Of a DNA stretch of 64,000 bases, positions 37,534 to 46,068 are shown in pieces. Under the pieces are notes generated by a model. It ran no database searches, was not told where the DNA came from, and worked only from the letters and a program-made list of their open reading frames with translations. The position numbers were made by a program, and so were the translations under genes. The stretch's first letter is position 1, and each line of letters begins with the position of its first letter. Source of the DNA: Shimia sp. (lineage in GTDB: Bacteria > Pseudomonadota > Alphaproteobacteria > Rhodobacterales > Rhodobacteraceae); contig JAAENN010000029.1 of assembly GCA_024224295.1 (NCBI GenBank), positions 1 through 64,000 on the forward strand, in the 5' to 3' direction.

Positions 37534-38109
37534 ATAAACGTAATACGCCCCGGTGCCGCCGTGTCGAATGTGCGCTTCTGCCACCTGTAAAATGCACTGT
37601 TTCATCGGTGGCAACGCAAACCACTGCGGCACCTGATGTTTGAGCACCCCACGTCGCGTCGGGATCGGTCCATCGTCTTGTTTGGTTTTACCCTTGCCAG
37701 TGATCACCAGAACCAGCCGTTTTCCTTCGCCATGGGATCGCATGATAAAACCGGTCAACGCCCCGTGCGCCTGATCTGCGGTCATGCCATGCAGGTCAAT
37801 TTTTCCCTCCGGCACCAGCTTCCCGCGCTTCATCCGACCAAAGGCTTTCTTGTCCATTTGAACCGGCTGCCGCGCCACCCGTTCAGAAACCGAGCCCATC
37901 AGATCATGCATAGACGGGTTGGCATGCGCTTTGGAGCCAACTTCGAAATCCGGCAGAGCAGGGGACAGAGCAGACCGAAGCTTTTTGATCGGTTTTGGCT
38001 TGGGTTTAGGCAATTCATGAGAGCTTGTGCCAGGATACAACCGCTCAGCCGTATCGGCCACCTTCCGCCAAAGTGTGACCTCATCCTCAGTCAATTTCCG
38101 CCGTGTCAC
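37519..38109 (-). CDS. Smr-domain protein
   Basis: A 196-residue protein with a basic, disordered N-terminal half and a C-terminal Smr domain (from about residue 100): IDLHGMTADQAHGAL, then the glycine-rich ITGKGKT and GGTGAYYVYLRRR. Smr domains have nicking endonuclease activity on DNA or on RNA in ribosome rescue (SmrB). The domain lacks the MutS2 partner and belongs to the stand-alone DUF/YdaL-like group. Its start overlaps the mltA stop by four bases, and it is the last gene of the tim44-mltA-smr operon. Confidence 0.9.
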   Translation of the reverse strand: MTRRKLTEDEVTLWRKVADTAERLYPGTSSHELPKPKPKPIKKLRSALSPALPDFEVGSKAHANPSMHDLMGSVSERVARQPVQMDKKAFGRMKRGKLVPEGKIDLHGMTADQAHGALTGFIMRSHGEGKRLVLVITGKGKTKQDDGPIPTRRGVLKHQVPQWFALPPMKQCILQVAEAHIRHGGTGAYYVYLRRR

Positions 38110-39143
38110 AGAACCGACTCCGGCAACATTGCATAAGCCCGTTGAATGGGGAGAAGCACCACCATACGCCCCGGGTCCTTCAAGGTCCCCGCTGCCTTAC
38201 CTGCCTCATCGCCCGTGCCAAAGAAAATGTCAGCCCGCTGCGCACCTTTGATCGCAGAACCTGTGTCCTGCGCAATCATCAACCGACGGAGCGGTCCCGC
38301 TCCATCTTTCTCCACCCAAACCGGCGCGCCTAGCGGGGTGAATTTCGGGTCCACCGCCACTGACCGCATAGCGGTAATTGACCGGTTCATCGCCCCCAAA
38401 GGGCCTTTGTGCGCTGGCACGCGGCTCACTTCCCGAAAAAAAACAAAGCTATCGTTGTGGCGCAGCAGTTCGGCCCCGTCGACAGGATTGCGCTTTACCC
38501 AATTCTTGATCACCTGCGCGCTGACCTGATGCGCATTGTACACACCACGCCGAACCAACTCGGCACCGATTGAGCGATATTTGTGCCCATTGGCACCACC
38601 GTAGCCCACACGAATGTAGGATCCGTTGGGCAACCGAATACGGCCTGACCCTTGGATTTGAAGGAAAAATAGCTCCACACTGTCGTCAACCCAGGCAATC
38701 TCCAAGTCACGCCCCTGAAGCGCACCGCTGGTCTCAATCTCACGACGTGTCAGCCACTGGCCGGCTTTGGCCTCTCGCGGCATCTTATAGACCGGAAAAC
38801 GATATCGACCACTTGGGGTCAAAGCCCCCTCCAGCTCCGGCTCAAAGTAGCCAGTGAACAGCGCCGACTTATCCTTTTCCTCAATCAAAACCGGCCGAAA
38901 CAGTAGCTCAAAAAACTTGCGCGCGTCTTCAATGCCCGTCGCAGCTGCACACAACGTCTGCCAATCAGGCGCGTCAAAGTCGGTACAGGTGTTCAGAAAG
39001 ACTTGACGGGCGGCCTCGTGATCATCCGAGGCCCACCCGTCCAGGTCGTCAAACGACAGAATTTTCATATGTGTTTCGGACATGGCTGCCCCTCCGGTCA
39101 TCACAAAGACCGCGGCCAGAGCCGCCCGAAACGCCCGGATCAT
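38106..39143 (-). CDS. mltA: Membrane-bound lytic murein transglycosylase A (MltA)
   Basis: A 345-residue secreted enzyme that cleaves peptidoglycan glycan strands to 1,6-anhydro-MurNAc. A signal peptide (AFRAALAAVFVMTGGAAMS) is present but no lipobox Cys, so it may be periplasmic rather than lipidated. The MltA domain spans about 90-230 (FTGYFEPELEGALTP, IQGSGRIRLPNG), and the C-terminal 3D domain carries the three aspartates in SVAVDPKFTPLG, AQDTGSAIKG and RADIFFG. The start overlaps the Tim44 gene's stop (ATGA). Confidence 0.93.
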   Translation of the reverse strand: MIRAFRAALAAVFVMTGGAAMSETHMKILSFDDLDGWASDDHEAARQVFLNTCTDFDAPDWQTLCAAATGIEDARKFFELLFRPVLIEEKDKSALFTGYFEPELEGALTPSGRYRFPVYKMPREAKAGQWLTRREIETSGALQGRDLEIAWVDDSVELFFLQIQGSGRIRLPNGSYIRVGYGGANGHKYRSIGAELVRRGVYNAHQVSAQVIKNWVKRNPVDGAELLRHNDSFVFFREVSRVPAHKGPLGAMNRSITAMRSVAVDPKFTPLGAPVWVEKDGAGPLRRLMIAQDTGSAIKGAQRADIFFGTGDEAGKAAGTLKDPGRMVVLLPIQRAYAMLPESVL

Positions 39144-39799
39144 TCGCCCGTAGCAACAAGCTGCCAGTTTGGATCATCTGATCCCATCACGCGGGCAAAG
39201 GTCCAAACGTCCTTCTGCCGCTTAATCTGGCTTTCGCTGCCCTCGACAATCTCACCGGCATTATCACGCACAACATGGGTCAGCTCGCCCACATAACGCA
39301 CAGTGATTTCACCCTCTTTGGAGGAATCGTCAAAATGCGCTGCTTGCAACACCATTTCACGCACACCGACAAATTCGCTTTCCACGGTCAGACCTTTGTC
39401 CGCCCGCATCTCCACCACATGAGCAAAGCTCTCATAAACTTCTTCGCCCAGGAACGGCTGAATGCTGGCCAAATCACCCTTTTCAAAAGCCATCAGGATC
39501 ATTTCATAAGCTCCACGCGCACCGCCAAGGAAATCATTTACGCCAAACTGCGGCTCCATTGATTTCATTTTCGCTAGTGCAAGCGCAGTCACGCTGCCCT
39601 CTTCGGCATGGTCCAGAATATCCTGATCCGGGCCACCCTCGATAACTTCGAGGTCTGGTCCCGCACGGCGAGCCTGCGAAACACCTTCTTGACGCGGCTC
39701 CTCATACCCATCTCGTGTCCCTAAAACATTGCGCAGACGCAAAATCAGAAACACGGCAATACCGGCTAAAACCAAAAGTTGAAGTAGGGAGGAGTTCAT
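39140..39799 (-). CDS. Tim44-domain (TimA-type) membrane-associated protein
   Basis: A 219-residue protein with an N-terminal membrane helix (SLLQLLVLAGIAVFLILRL), an acidic linker and a C-terminal Tim44-like domain (about 75-219: FLGGARGAYEMILMAFEKGD, VGELTHVV, KRQKDVWTFARVMGSDDPNW). Bacterial Tim44 relatives are adaptors at the inner membrane; the mitochondrial family member tethers the import motor. AGG upstream supports ATG 39799 over the longer ORF. It heads the tim44-mltA-smr operon and is divergent from fxsA-secB, a neighbourhood widely kept in alphaproteobacteria. Confidence 0.88.
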   Translation of the reverse strand: MNSSLLQLLVLAGIAVFLILRLRNVLGTRDGYEEPRQEGVSQARRAGPDLEVIEGGPDQDILDHAEEGSVTALALAKMKSMEPQFGVNDFLGGARGAYEMILMAFEKGDLASIQPFLGEEVYESFAHVVEMRADKGLTVESEFVGVREMVLQAAHFDDSSKEGEITVRYVGELTHVVRDNAGEIVEGSESQIKRQKDVWTFARVMGSDDPNWQLVATGE

Positions 39800-39903
39800 T
39801 TGAACCTCATGTTGGGCATGGAAACACTGTTCTCTCGCACTTATGTAAGTCACAGGCGGGGTCAAGTCCACCTCGCCAAAAGAAGCATTGGAGTAAAGCT
39901 AAG

Positions 39904-40446
39904 ATGTGGCTCTTGTTGGCCTTTATCACGATCCCTATGATCGAAATCGCCCTGTTCATAAGCGTTGGTGGTGCCATTGGTCTGTTGCCAACCATGGCGA
40001 TTGTTTTGCTGACCGCTATTTTGGGTACACACTTGGTGCGGTCTCAAGGTCTTGCAGCCATTGGTAAAGTACAGAAATCCTTCAATGAATTGAACGATCC
40101 TACTGAGCCCATAGCACATGGTGCAATGATATTGATTGCCGGCGTTTTGCTGCTGACCCCCGGTTTTTTTACAGACGCAGTCGGATTTGCGTTGCTGACG
40201 CCAGCTTTCAGAAAACTCATGTTTGAGTTCGCCAGAAAACGTGTGCGTGTTCAAAGTTTTACGATGGGGAGCACACACTCCGCCTCATTCCACACCGGAC
40301 CAGCCAATCAAAGTGACCGACCCTCACGTTCAGATGTCATAGACGGCGAGTTTTCAGAGGTAGATCCCGCGCCTCAAAGCCAAGTTGATAAGCTGGACAG
40401 CGCCAAAAAACCCACGCATACCCCCTCCGGTTGGACTAAACATTGA
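39904..40446 (+). CDS. fxsA: FxsA family membrane protein
   Basis: A 180-residue protein with a cytoplasmic-membrane FxsA domain (residues 1-115): MWLLLAFITIPMIEIALFIS, GLLPTMAIVLLTAILGTHLV and GVLLLTPGFFTDAVGFALL, then a polar C-terminal tail of about 65 residues. In E. coli FxsA overproduction relieves F-plasmid exclusion of phage T7; its normal role is unknown. GGAG lies upstream of ATG 39904. secB follows after 55 bases. Confidence 0.9.
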   Translation: MWLLLAFITIPMIEIALFISVGGAIGLLPTMAIVLLTAILGTHLVRSQGLAAIGKVQKSFNELNDPTEPIAHGAMILIAGVLLLTPGFFTDAVGFALLTPAFRKLMFEFARKRVRVQSFTMGSTHSASFHTGPANQSDRPSRSDVIDGEFSEVDPAPQSQVDKLDSAKKPTHTPSGWTKH

Positions 40447-40501
40447 GACAAGTAATTTGACCTGTTAAAGCAGGGCAAACTAATTCTTTGGAGAACTTCC
40501 C

Positions 40502-40996
40502 ATGGCGGAAAACGAAAACGGCGCAGCACAAGCGCCACAGCTGAAAATGAACGTACTGACCCAATTTGTACGCGACATGTCGTTCGAAAACATCCTCGCT
40601 CAGAAAGGCTCTACTGGTAACCCACAGCCTGACGTTCAGGTTCAGGTGAACCTTGATGCAAAAAAGCGCACCGCGGATCACCAGTTCGAAGTCGCCATGA
40701 AGCTGAACATCACCGCCAAGAACAAAGAAGACGGCGCAGAGATGTTCATTTTGGAACTGGACTACGCCGGTGTGTTCCACGTGGAAGGTGTGCCAGAAGA
40801 CCAGCTGCACCCATTCCTGCTGATCGAATGCCCACGCATGCTGTTCCCATTTGTGCGTCGCATCGTGTCCGACGTGACCCGCGACGGAGGCTTCCCACCA
40901 CTGAACCTGGAAACCATCGACTTTGTGGCTCTGTACCGCTCCGAGTTGCAGCGCCGTGCGCAAGAACAGCAAGCTGAGCAGCCCGTCGCCAATTAA
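40502..40996 (+). CDS. secB: Protein-export chaperone SecB
   Basis: A 164-residue tetrameric chaperone that keeps precursors unfolded and hands them to SecA. Conserved features are VLTQFVRDMSFENI, ELDYAGVFHVEGV, LLIECPRMLFPFVRRIVSDV and GGFPPLNLETIDFVALY, in the family order. TTGGAGAA precedes the ATG. A strong terminator lies between it and the convergent dnaQ. Confidence 0.97.
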   Translation: MAENENGAAQAPQLKMNVLTQFVRDMSFENILAQKGSTGNPQPDVQVQVNLDAKKRTADHQFEVAMKLNITAKNKEDGAEMFILELDYAGVFHVEGVPEDQLHPFLLIECPRMLFPFVRRIVSDVTRDGGFPPLNLETIDFVALYRSELQRRAQEQQAEQPVAN

Positions 40997-41017
40997 GCGA
41001 TCCGCTGTCTAAAATTC

Positions 41018-41048
41018 AGGCGCTGCCTTCGCGGGCGGCGCCTTTTTT
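41018..41048 (+). terminator. Rho-independent terminator of secB
   Basis: A 10-bp stem with one G-U pair (41018-41027 with 41034-41043), 6-base loop, then six T residues. The convergent dnaQ gene ends at 41054. Confidence 0.85.
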
Positions 41049-41053
41049 GTGGG

Positions 41054-41788
41054 TTATCCCAGTTTGCTCCAAAGGGCGTTGTCGCCCATCTTCTCGACAA
41101 ACTCTTTGTGCGCAGTTTCCTCGTCTTCGCTCAAGCGCGAGGGCAGGGGTGTCGCCCGTTTGGTCGGTCGCCAATCGTCCACCTGCACCGATTTTGTTTT
41201 GCCACCACCTCCGGAAGCCAAAACCAGGTCCGGTTGCCGGCCACCAATCAGTTCCAAATAGACTTCTGCCAGAATTTCGGAGTCCAAAAGCGCGCCGTGC
41301 AACGTCCGCGACGAGTTGTCGATGCCATACCGTCGACACAAGGCGTCCAAGGTGGCAGGCGAACCCGGGAATTTGCTGCGCGCCATGGCCAGCGTATCCA
41401 GCGCGCGATCCATCGGGATCTCCGGCAGGTTCATCCAACTCAGCTCCGCGTTCAGGAACTTCATATCGAACTTGGCGTTATGAATGACCAGTTTGCTATC
41501 GTTGCCAATGAAATCCAGAAACGCCTGACCATGCGCCTCAAAAACTTTCTTGTCTTTCAGCGTCACCTCACCCGGTTGCGCATCCCGCGGCACATCGAGC
41601 AAATCTGGCCCAATCCCATGCACGCCAAAAGCCTCTTCCGGCATATTCCGCATCGGGTTGATATAGACGTGAAACGTCTCACCAGTGGGCATGTGGTTAA
41701 AAAGTTCCAACGCCCCAATCTCGACAATCCGGTCGCCGGAAAACGGATCAAACCCTGTGGTTTCCGTATCGAGTACGATTTCACGCAT
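41054..41788 (-). CDS. dnaQ: DNA polymerase III epsilon subunit (3'-5' proofreading exonuclease)
   Basis: A 244-residue DEDDh exonuclease that proofreads for the replicative polymerase. Exo I is [11 protein letters not shown] with the metal Asp/Glu, Exo II is [13 protein letters not shown], and Exo III is [17 protein letters not shown] with the His and Asp. The linker and C-terminal tail that bind the alpha subunit follow. It is the last gene of maf-aroE-coaE-dnaQ running away from the origin. Its start overlaps the coaE stop. Confidence 0.95.
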   Translation of the reverse strand: MREIVLDTETTGFDPFSGDRIVEIGALELFNHMPTGETFHVYINPMRNMPEEAFGVHGIGPDLLDVPRDAQPGEVTLKDKKVFEAHGQAFLDFIGNDSKLVIHNAKFDMKFLNAELSWMNLPEIPMDRALDTLAMARSKFPGSPATLDALCRRYGIDNSSRTLHGALLDSEILAEVYLELIGGRQPDLVLASGGGGKTKSVQVDDWRPTKRATPLPSRLSEDEETAHKEFVEKMGDNALWSKLG

Positions 41789-42374
41789 GTGCCAATTGTC
41801 CCCTGATAGTGGTCACAATCTTCTCCACCTGCTGGCGCGCATGGTCAAGCGTATCAGTGGTTACAACGTAGTCCGATAGGGCAACTTTTTTATCATTTGG
41901 CATCTGTTTAGCGCGGATCTGTTCAAACTGGGCGTCGCTCATCGTGCCCCGTGCCAGAACGCGATTCCGCTGTAGTTCAGCTGGAATAGAGACACATACG
42001 ACCGCATCCATCGCCTCATTACCTCCCGTTTCAAACAACAATGGAATGTCAAAAACTAGAATGTCAGCCGTGGCAAACTCTATGAAGTTGGCACGGTCCT
42101 GAGCCACCAACGGATGCACAATTTCCTCAATTGATCCAAGTGCCGAGGGATCGCGCCCAATCACCTCTTTAAGCTTATCACGCGACACTGCCCCCGCGAC
42201 AATCGCCTCCGGAAAAATTGCCTGCATCGGCGCAACCGCAGCCCCACCGATGTCATAAAGCCGATGCACAGCCGCATCCGCATCCCAAAGCGCACAGCCC
42301 AGATCAACAAACATCTGCGCTGTTGTCGATTTACCCATGCCAATCGAGCCTGTCAGGCCAAGCTTAAAGCTCAT
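41781..42374 (-). CDS. coaE: Dephospho-CoA kinase
   Basis: CoaE phosphorylates the ribose 3'-hydroxyl of dephospho-CoA, the final step of coenzyme A synthesis. The P-loop is [18 protein letters not shown] at the N-terminus, followed by [10 protein letters not shown] (base and substrate contacts) and [12 protein letters not shown]. Length 197 residues is normal. It overlaps aroE (ATGA) and dnaQ. Confidence 0.95.
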   Translation of the reverse strand: MSFKLGLTGSIGMGKSTTAQMFVDLGCALWDADAAVHRLYDIGGAAVAPMQAIFPEAIVAGAVSRDKLKEVIGRDPSALGSIEEIVHPLVAQDRANFIEFATADILVFDIPLLFETGGNEAMDAVVCVSIPAELQRNRVLARGTMSDAQFEQIRAKQMPNDKKVALSDYVVTTDTLDHARQQVEKIVTTIRGQLAHA

Positions 42375-43204
42375 CCCAAAACCACGCGGCGGGTTTTGTC
42401 ATCCACCACGGGACGGCGGCCAAACCAACGTTCAAATCCCGGCACCGCCTGATGTAATAACATGCCTAATCCATCCACAGTCACACAGCCAACCTCATTG
42501 GCTGTACGGAGAAAGCTGGTCGTCAGCGGAGAATACACAAGGTCTGTCACCACAGTCTCCTTTCGCAGCCCATCCATCGGCACACGCAACTCTGCTTTAC
42601 CGGTCATGCCAAGCGATGTGGTATTCACCAGCGTGGCACCTTCTTCCAGAATATTACCCGCCTGAACCCACTCGACCACCTTCACCCGCGCGCCAAAGTC
42701 TTCACGCAGTTTGTCCGCCCGTACCCGTGTTCGATTGGTCAACAAAATCTCTGGCGCTCCTGCATCCAACAAAGACGCCACAACTGCCCGTGCGGCGCCA
42801 CCCGCGCCCAGAACAACCGCTGGACCGGCTGAGGCATCCCACTCTGGTGCACCCTGACGCAGGTTTTCGATAAACCCGTATCCGTCGGTATTATCCCCCA
42901 AGATGCTACCATCATTAAGGAAAATCAGCGTGTTCACCGCTCCAATCAGCGTTGCGCGATCCGTAATCTGGTCCACAAACTGCATCACCCGCTCTTTATG
43001 CGGGATAGTGACGTTACAGCCGACAAACCCCATCTTAGGCATCGCCTTTAAGACATCGCCCAAGGCATCCGCTTCGACTTCAAGCGGCACATAATGTCCG
43101 GAAATGTCATAAGTCTTCAGCCAATGCCCATGCAAGACCGGTGATTTTGAGTGCGCAATCGGGTTCCCGATCACACCCGCCAAAGGAATGGACGGCAATG
43201 TCAT
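42371..43204 (-). CDS. aroE: Shikimate dehydrogenase
   Basis: AroE reduces 3-dehydroshikimate to shikimate with NADPH in aromatic amino acid synthesis. Substrate site GVIGNPIAHSKSPVLHG, catalytic Lys in VTIPHKE and Asp in DNTDGYGF; the NADP domain has VVLGAGGAARAV. 277 residues is normal. It overlaps the maf stop (43201-43204) and coaE start. Confidence 0.96.
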   Translation of the reverse strand: MTLPSIPLAGVIGNPIAHSKSPVLHGHWLKTYDISGHYVPLEVEADALGDVLKAMPKMGFVGCNVTIPHKERVMQFVDQITDRATLIGAVNTLIFLNDGSILGDNTDGYGFIENLRQGAPEWDASAGPAVVLGAGGAARAVVASLLDAGAPEILLTNRTRVRADKLREDFGARVKVVEWVQAGNILEEGATLVNTTSLGMTGKAELRVPMDGLRKETVVTDLVYSPLTTSFLRTANEVGCVTVDGLGMLLHQAVPGFERWFGRRPVVDDKTRRVVLG

Positions 43205-43800
43205 TGTGGCAATTCTCCCCGTGTCGTCAAAAACGACAGAATTTCTAAAAGCGGCATGCCGAGGACGGTGAAATAATCGCCGTCAATCTTGCTAAACAAC
43301 CGCACGCCTTCTTCTTCCAGCTTATACCCGCCAACTGAATGTCGGATGCTGTCAAAGTTGCGATCAAGGTAGCCCTCAAGAAAGTCGTTGCTGAATTGCC
43401 GCATGAACAGCCGTACAACACCAACATGGCGCCAGAGCGGCTCACCATTCTGATAGATCACTGCCGCAGACAGCAACATGTGTCTTTGGCCCCTCAGCAA
43501 CAGCAACTGATTGCGCGCATCCTCCACACTGTCGGGCTTGGAAAAGATCGTGCCCTGAAAATCCAGCACCTGATCACAGCCCAAAACCAGCGCCTCTGGC
43601 CGCTTTAAACTGACCTTTCGCGCTTTTGACTCCGCCAAAGCGTCCGCCACGTCCCGCGGTGTAGCGCACTCCGCCTGCAAAGATCTCTTTATCATCTCTT
43701 CATCTACGCGCGGCTTAACGGTTTCGTAACCAACATTGGCTTTAGATAGGAGCTGAGCCCGTATCTCGGAGCCCGAAGCAAGGATCAAGGGTGCGGTCAT
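43201..43800 (-). CDS. maf: Maf-like nucleotide pyrophosphatase
   Basis: A 199-residue Maf/Ham1-fold pyrophosphatase that hydrolyses non-canonical or canonical NTPs. The opening LILASGSEIRAQLL, the acidic region GCDQVLDF, KPDSVEDA and the C-terminal SVGGYKLEEEGVRLF are the family signature; the DQVLDF version belongs to the second alphaproteobacterial Maf paralogue usually beside aroE. ATG 43800 is chosen because the longer frame is non-conserved. The start codon overlaps a perfect DnaA box (43800-43808), so its promoter must lie within the origin. Confidence 0.9.
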   Translation of the reverse strand: MTAPLILASGSEIRAQLLSKANVGYETVKPRVDEEMIKRSLQAECATPRDVADALAESKARKVSLKRPEALVLGCDQVLDFQGTIFSKPDSVEDARNQLLLLRGQRHMLLSAAVIYQNGEPLWRHVGVVRLFMRQFSNDFLEGYLDRNFDSIRHSVGGYKLEEEGVRLFSKIDGDYFTVLGMPLLEILSFLTTRGELPQ

Positions 43801-43808
43801 GTGGATAA
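43800..43808 (-). other. Perfect DnaA box
   Basis: TTATCCACA on minus, overlapping the maf start codon at the left edge of the origin. Confidence 0.7.
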
Positions 43809-43982
43809 ACTCGTGGAGAAGGGAAGGAACTTCTTGAGAGTCCTTTCTGGAAATTTCTGTGAGGTTTTGCAAGCTGGGGAAACTCACCCGTGTCTCACGG
43901 AAATCCCCCGATTTTCTGCACGGTGGACTGGGAAAACTTTTCCTGGGGGAGGAATCGTCCGAATACAGTTTTCTCCACCTGC

Positions 43983-43991
43983 TTATCCACA
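43983..43991 (+). other. Perfect DnaA box
   Basis: TTATCCACA on plus, near the middle of the origin gap and about 150 bp left of the A+T-rich tract. Confidence 0.75.
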
Positions 43992-44102
43992 GTCATAGCG
44001 CTGTCATCTTTCCTTCAAGTCATTGAAAAAATTAATATCTTTTAACTTTCTCACCAGTTACTGATACAGATCAGAGCAAAGAGTCCATATGTGGGTAAGT
44101 CT

Positions 44103-44140
44103 TAGGGAAAATCTATAATCCACAGGATTGGCTTTCCCTA
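44103..44140. repeat. Long inverted repeat inside the origin
   Basis: Outer arms TAGGGAAA (44103-44110) and TTTCCCTA (44133-44140) are perfect, with an inner AATCC/GGATT pair (44117-44121, 44125-44129). A one-mismatch DnaA box (44116-44124) lies in it. Both flanking genes point away, so it is not a terminator. Confidence 0.6.
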
Positions 44141-44181
44141 CTTAATCATCATCCTTTTCTATATATATTTATTTATTATAG
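44141..44181. other. A+T-rich tract, possible DNA unwinding element
   Basis: Strongly A+T-rich run (CTATATATATTTATTTATTA at its core) immediately right of the inverted repeat and 33 bases before hemJ; by far the most A+T-rich segment of the window. Confidence 0.55.
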
Positions 44182-44214
44182 AGAGGGTCTGGCTTCGCTC
44201 AGGAACATACCCGC

Positions 44215-44664
44215 ATGAGTTACTTTCTCGTCGATATTTATCCATACGTACTCTCATTGCACATCATGGCAGTGATCAGTTGGATGGCGGGTCTGTTCTA
44301 TCTGCCACGTTTGTTCGTGTATCACGCTGAGAGGGCAGAGAAGGGCGATCAACTCGACGAAACTTTAAAGGTGATGGAATACAAGCTTCAGCGCTATATC
44401 ATGGCACCTGCGAGCATAGTTGCCTGGGCCGCCGGTCTCACACTGGTATTCACGCCAGGAATTGTTGATTGGTCCGCGATCTGGCCCTATACAAAAGCCT
44501 TTGGTGTGATCTCCATGACCGTGTTTGATCACTGGCTGATGATCATGCGTAAGAAATTTGGTCGTGATGAAAATACGCTCACTGGCCGCCAATATCGCAT
44601 GATGAACGAAGTTCCGACGCTTTTGATGGTTCTGATTGTTGTTTCGGTCGTCGTAAAATTCTGA
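44215..44664 (+). CDS. hemJ: Protoporphyrinogen oxidase HemJ
   Basis: A 149-residue four-helix membrane enzyme that oxidises protoporphyrinogen IX to protoporphyrin IX, replacing HemG/HemY-type oxidases in many alphaproteobacteria. The conserved His is in LSLHIMAVISWMAGLFYLPR, followed by HAERAEKG and KVMEYKLQRYIMAPA; a late HWLMIMRKKFGRD helix and RMMNEVPTLLMVLIVV close the fold. It is the first gene right of the origin, where many relatives carry hemE. A one-mismatch DnaA box (44238-44246) lies in its first codons. Confidence 0.93.
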   Translation: MSYFLVDIYPYVLSLHIMAVISWMAGLFYLPRLFVYHAERAEKGDQLDETLKVMEYKLQRYIMAPASIVAWAAGLTLVFTPGIVDWSAIWPYTKAFGVISMTVFDHWLMIMRKKFGRDENTLTGRQYRMMNEVPTLLMVLIVVSVVVKF

Positions 44665-44786
44665 ATCGTTTGACTCAGGTGAAGAAAGTGGCTTAGAACT
44701 GCCGCCAACTGGCCCGTCCGGGCTAAGTGTCTTCCAGATACAGAGTACATGATCTGCCCTTCTCTCGGGCAGCACAGGATATTTTC

Positions 44787-46058
44787 ATGACACAAGAAAA
44801 GCTTGCTCTTGGCACGTTGAAAGCCAATAGCCCCAAAGATCTCCTTGCGATGGCCGAAGAGCTGGAGATCGAAAACGCCTCCACGATGCGCAAAGGCGAG
44901 ATGATGTTCCAAATTCTGCGTGAACGCGCAGATGATGGATGGGAAATCTCCGGCGACGGAGTGCTTGAGGTTCTTCAGGATGGCTTCGGCTTCCTGCGGT
45001 CTCCAGAGGCCAACTACCTGCCGGGTCCCGACGATATCTATGTGTCCCCGGAGATGATCCGTAAGTACTCCCTGCGCACCGGTGACACCGTGAACGGGGT
45101 TATGACAGCTCCAGGTGACACAGAACGCTATTTTGCGCTCACAGGTGTGTCTCAGATCAATTTTGAGGCGCCAGAGAAGGCCAAACACAAGATTGCCTTC
45201 GACAACCTCACGCCGCTCTATCCGGATGAGCGTCTGAAGATGGAGATCGAGGATCCTACCATCAAAGACCGTTCCGCCCGTGTGATCGATCTTGTTGCGC
45301 CGATTGGTAAAGGGCAGCGTTCCCTGATCGTTGCGCCACCGCGCACGGGTAAGACCGTGCTGCTGCAAAACATCGCGCACAGCATCGAGGCCAACCACCC
45401 GGAGTGTTACCTGATCGTCCTGCTGATTGACGAACGCCCGGAAGAGGTGACAGACATGCAGCGGTCCGTAAAAGGTGAGGTGATCTCCTCGACCTTTGAT
45501 GAACCTGCCACACGCCACGTTGCTGTCTCAGAAATGGTGATCGAAAAAGCCAAACGTCTTGTGGAACATAAACGAGATGTTGTGATCCTTCTGGACTCAA
45601 TCACAAGACTTGGTCGTGCCTTCAACACTGTGGTGCCATCCTCTGGTAAAGTTCTGACTGGTGGTGTGGACGCCAACGCGTTGCAACGCCCTAAGCGTTT
45701 CTTTGGTGCGGCCCGTAACATCGAAGAGGGTGGCTCCCTGACCATCATCTCCACTGCGCTGATCGATACCGGCTCGCGCATGGATGAGGTGATCTTCGAA
45801 GAATTCAAAGGCACCGGTAACTCTGAGATCGTGCTCGATCGCAAAGTGGCAGACAAACGCGTCTTCCCAGCGATCGACATTCTCAAATCCGGCACTCGGA
45901 AAGAAGATCTGCTTATCGAAAAAGGAGACTTGGCCAAGACCTACGTCCTGCGCCGTATTCTCAATCCGATGGGTACCACGGATGCTGTCGAGTTCTTGCT
46001 TGGCAAACTCAAGCAGACCAAAACCAATGGCGAGTTCTTTGACTCGATGAACACCTAA
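44787..46058 (+). CDS. rho: Transcription termination factor Rho
   Basis: A 423-residue hexameric RNA helicase. The N-terminal RNA-binding domain has [20 protein letters not shown], Walker A is [12 protein letters not shown] near residue 180, the arginine-region [14 protein letters not shown] and the Q/R-loop [20 protein letters not shown] follow. AGGA precedes ATG 44787. Rho is encoded immediately after hemJ and before mnmE, the conserved order near origins of this class. Confidence 0.97.
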   Translation: MTQEKLALGTLKANSPKDLLAMAEELEIENASTMRKGEMMFQILRERADDGWEISGDGVLEVLQDGFGFLRSPEANYLPGPDDIYVSPEMIRKYSLRTGDTVNGVMTAPGDTERYFALTGVSQINFEAPEKAKHKIAFDNLTPLYPDERLKMEIEDPTIKDRSARVIDLVAPIGKGQRSLIVAPPRTGKTVLLQNIAHSIEANHPECYLIVLLIDERPEEVTDMQRSVKGEVISSTFDEPATRHVAVSEMVIEKAKRLVEHKRDVVILLDSITRLGRAFNTVVPSSGKVLTGGVDANALQRPKRFFGAARNIEEGGSLTIISTALIDTGSRMDEVIFEEFKGTGNSEIVLDRKVADKRVFPAIDILKSGTRKEDLLIEKGDLAKTYVLRRILNPMGTTDAVEFLLGKLKQTKTNGEFFDSMNT

Positions 46059-46068
46059 GGATGCTGTG

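Larger units (their letters stand above)
43800..44214. other. Probable chromosomal replication origin (oriC)
   Basis: The gap between the outward-facing maf and hemJ holds two perfect DnaA boxes (43800-43808 on minus, 43983-43991 on plus), two one-mismatch boxes (44090-44098 as TTACCCACA on minus; 44116-44124 as TAATCCACA on plus), a long inverted repeat (44103-44140) and an A+T-rich tract (about 44141-44181) suited to unwinding. Flanking genes are the alphaproteobacterial origin set with parA-parB and two parS sites about 3-6 kb away. Three GANTC (CcrM) sites occur, at 43838, 43952 and 44081. No dnaA gene is adjacent, as is usual in this class. The call rests on motif and synteny, without experiment. 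Confidence 0.75.

Noticed and set aside
42430-42440. T-loop-like GTTCAAATCCC suggesting a tRNA
   Set aside because: Inside conserved aroE coding sequence; no acceptor or anticodon stem around it.
44032-44045. CtrA-type TTAA...TTAA pair in the origin
   Set aside because: The spacer is six bases, not seven, and A+T-rich surroundings make chance likely.
44529-45518. 329-codon minus-strand frame opposite hemJ end and rho start
   Set aside because: Shadow of rho and hemJ; no ribosome-binding site or family features.
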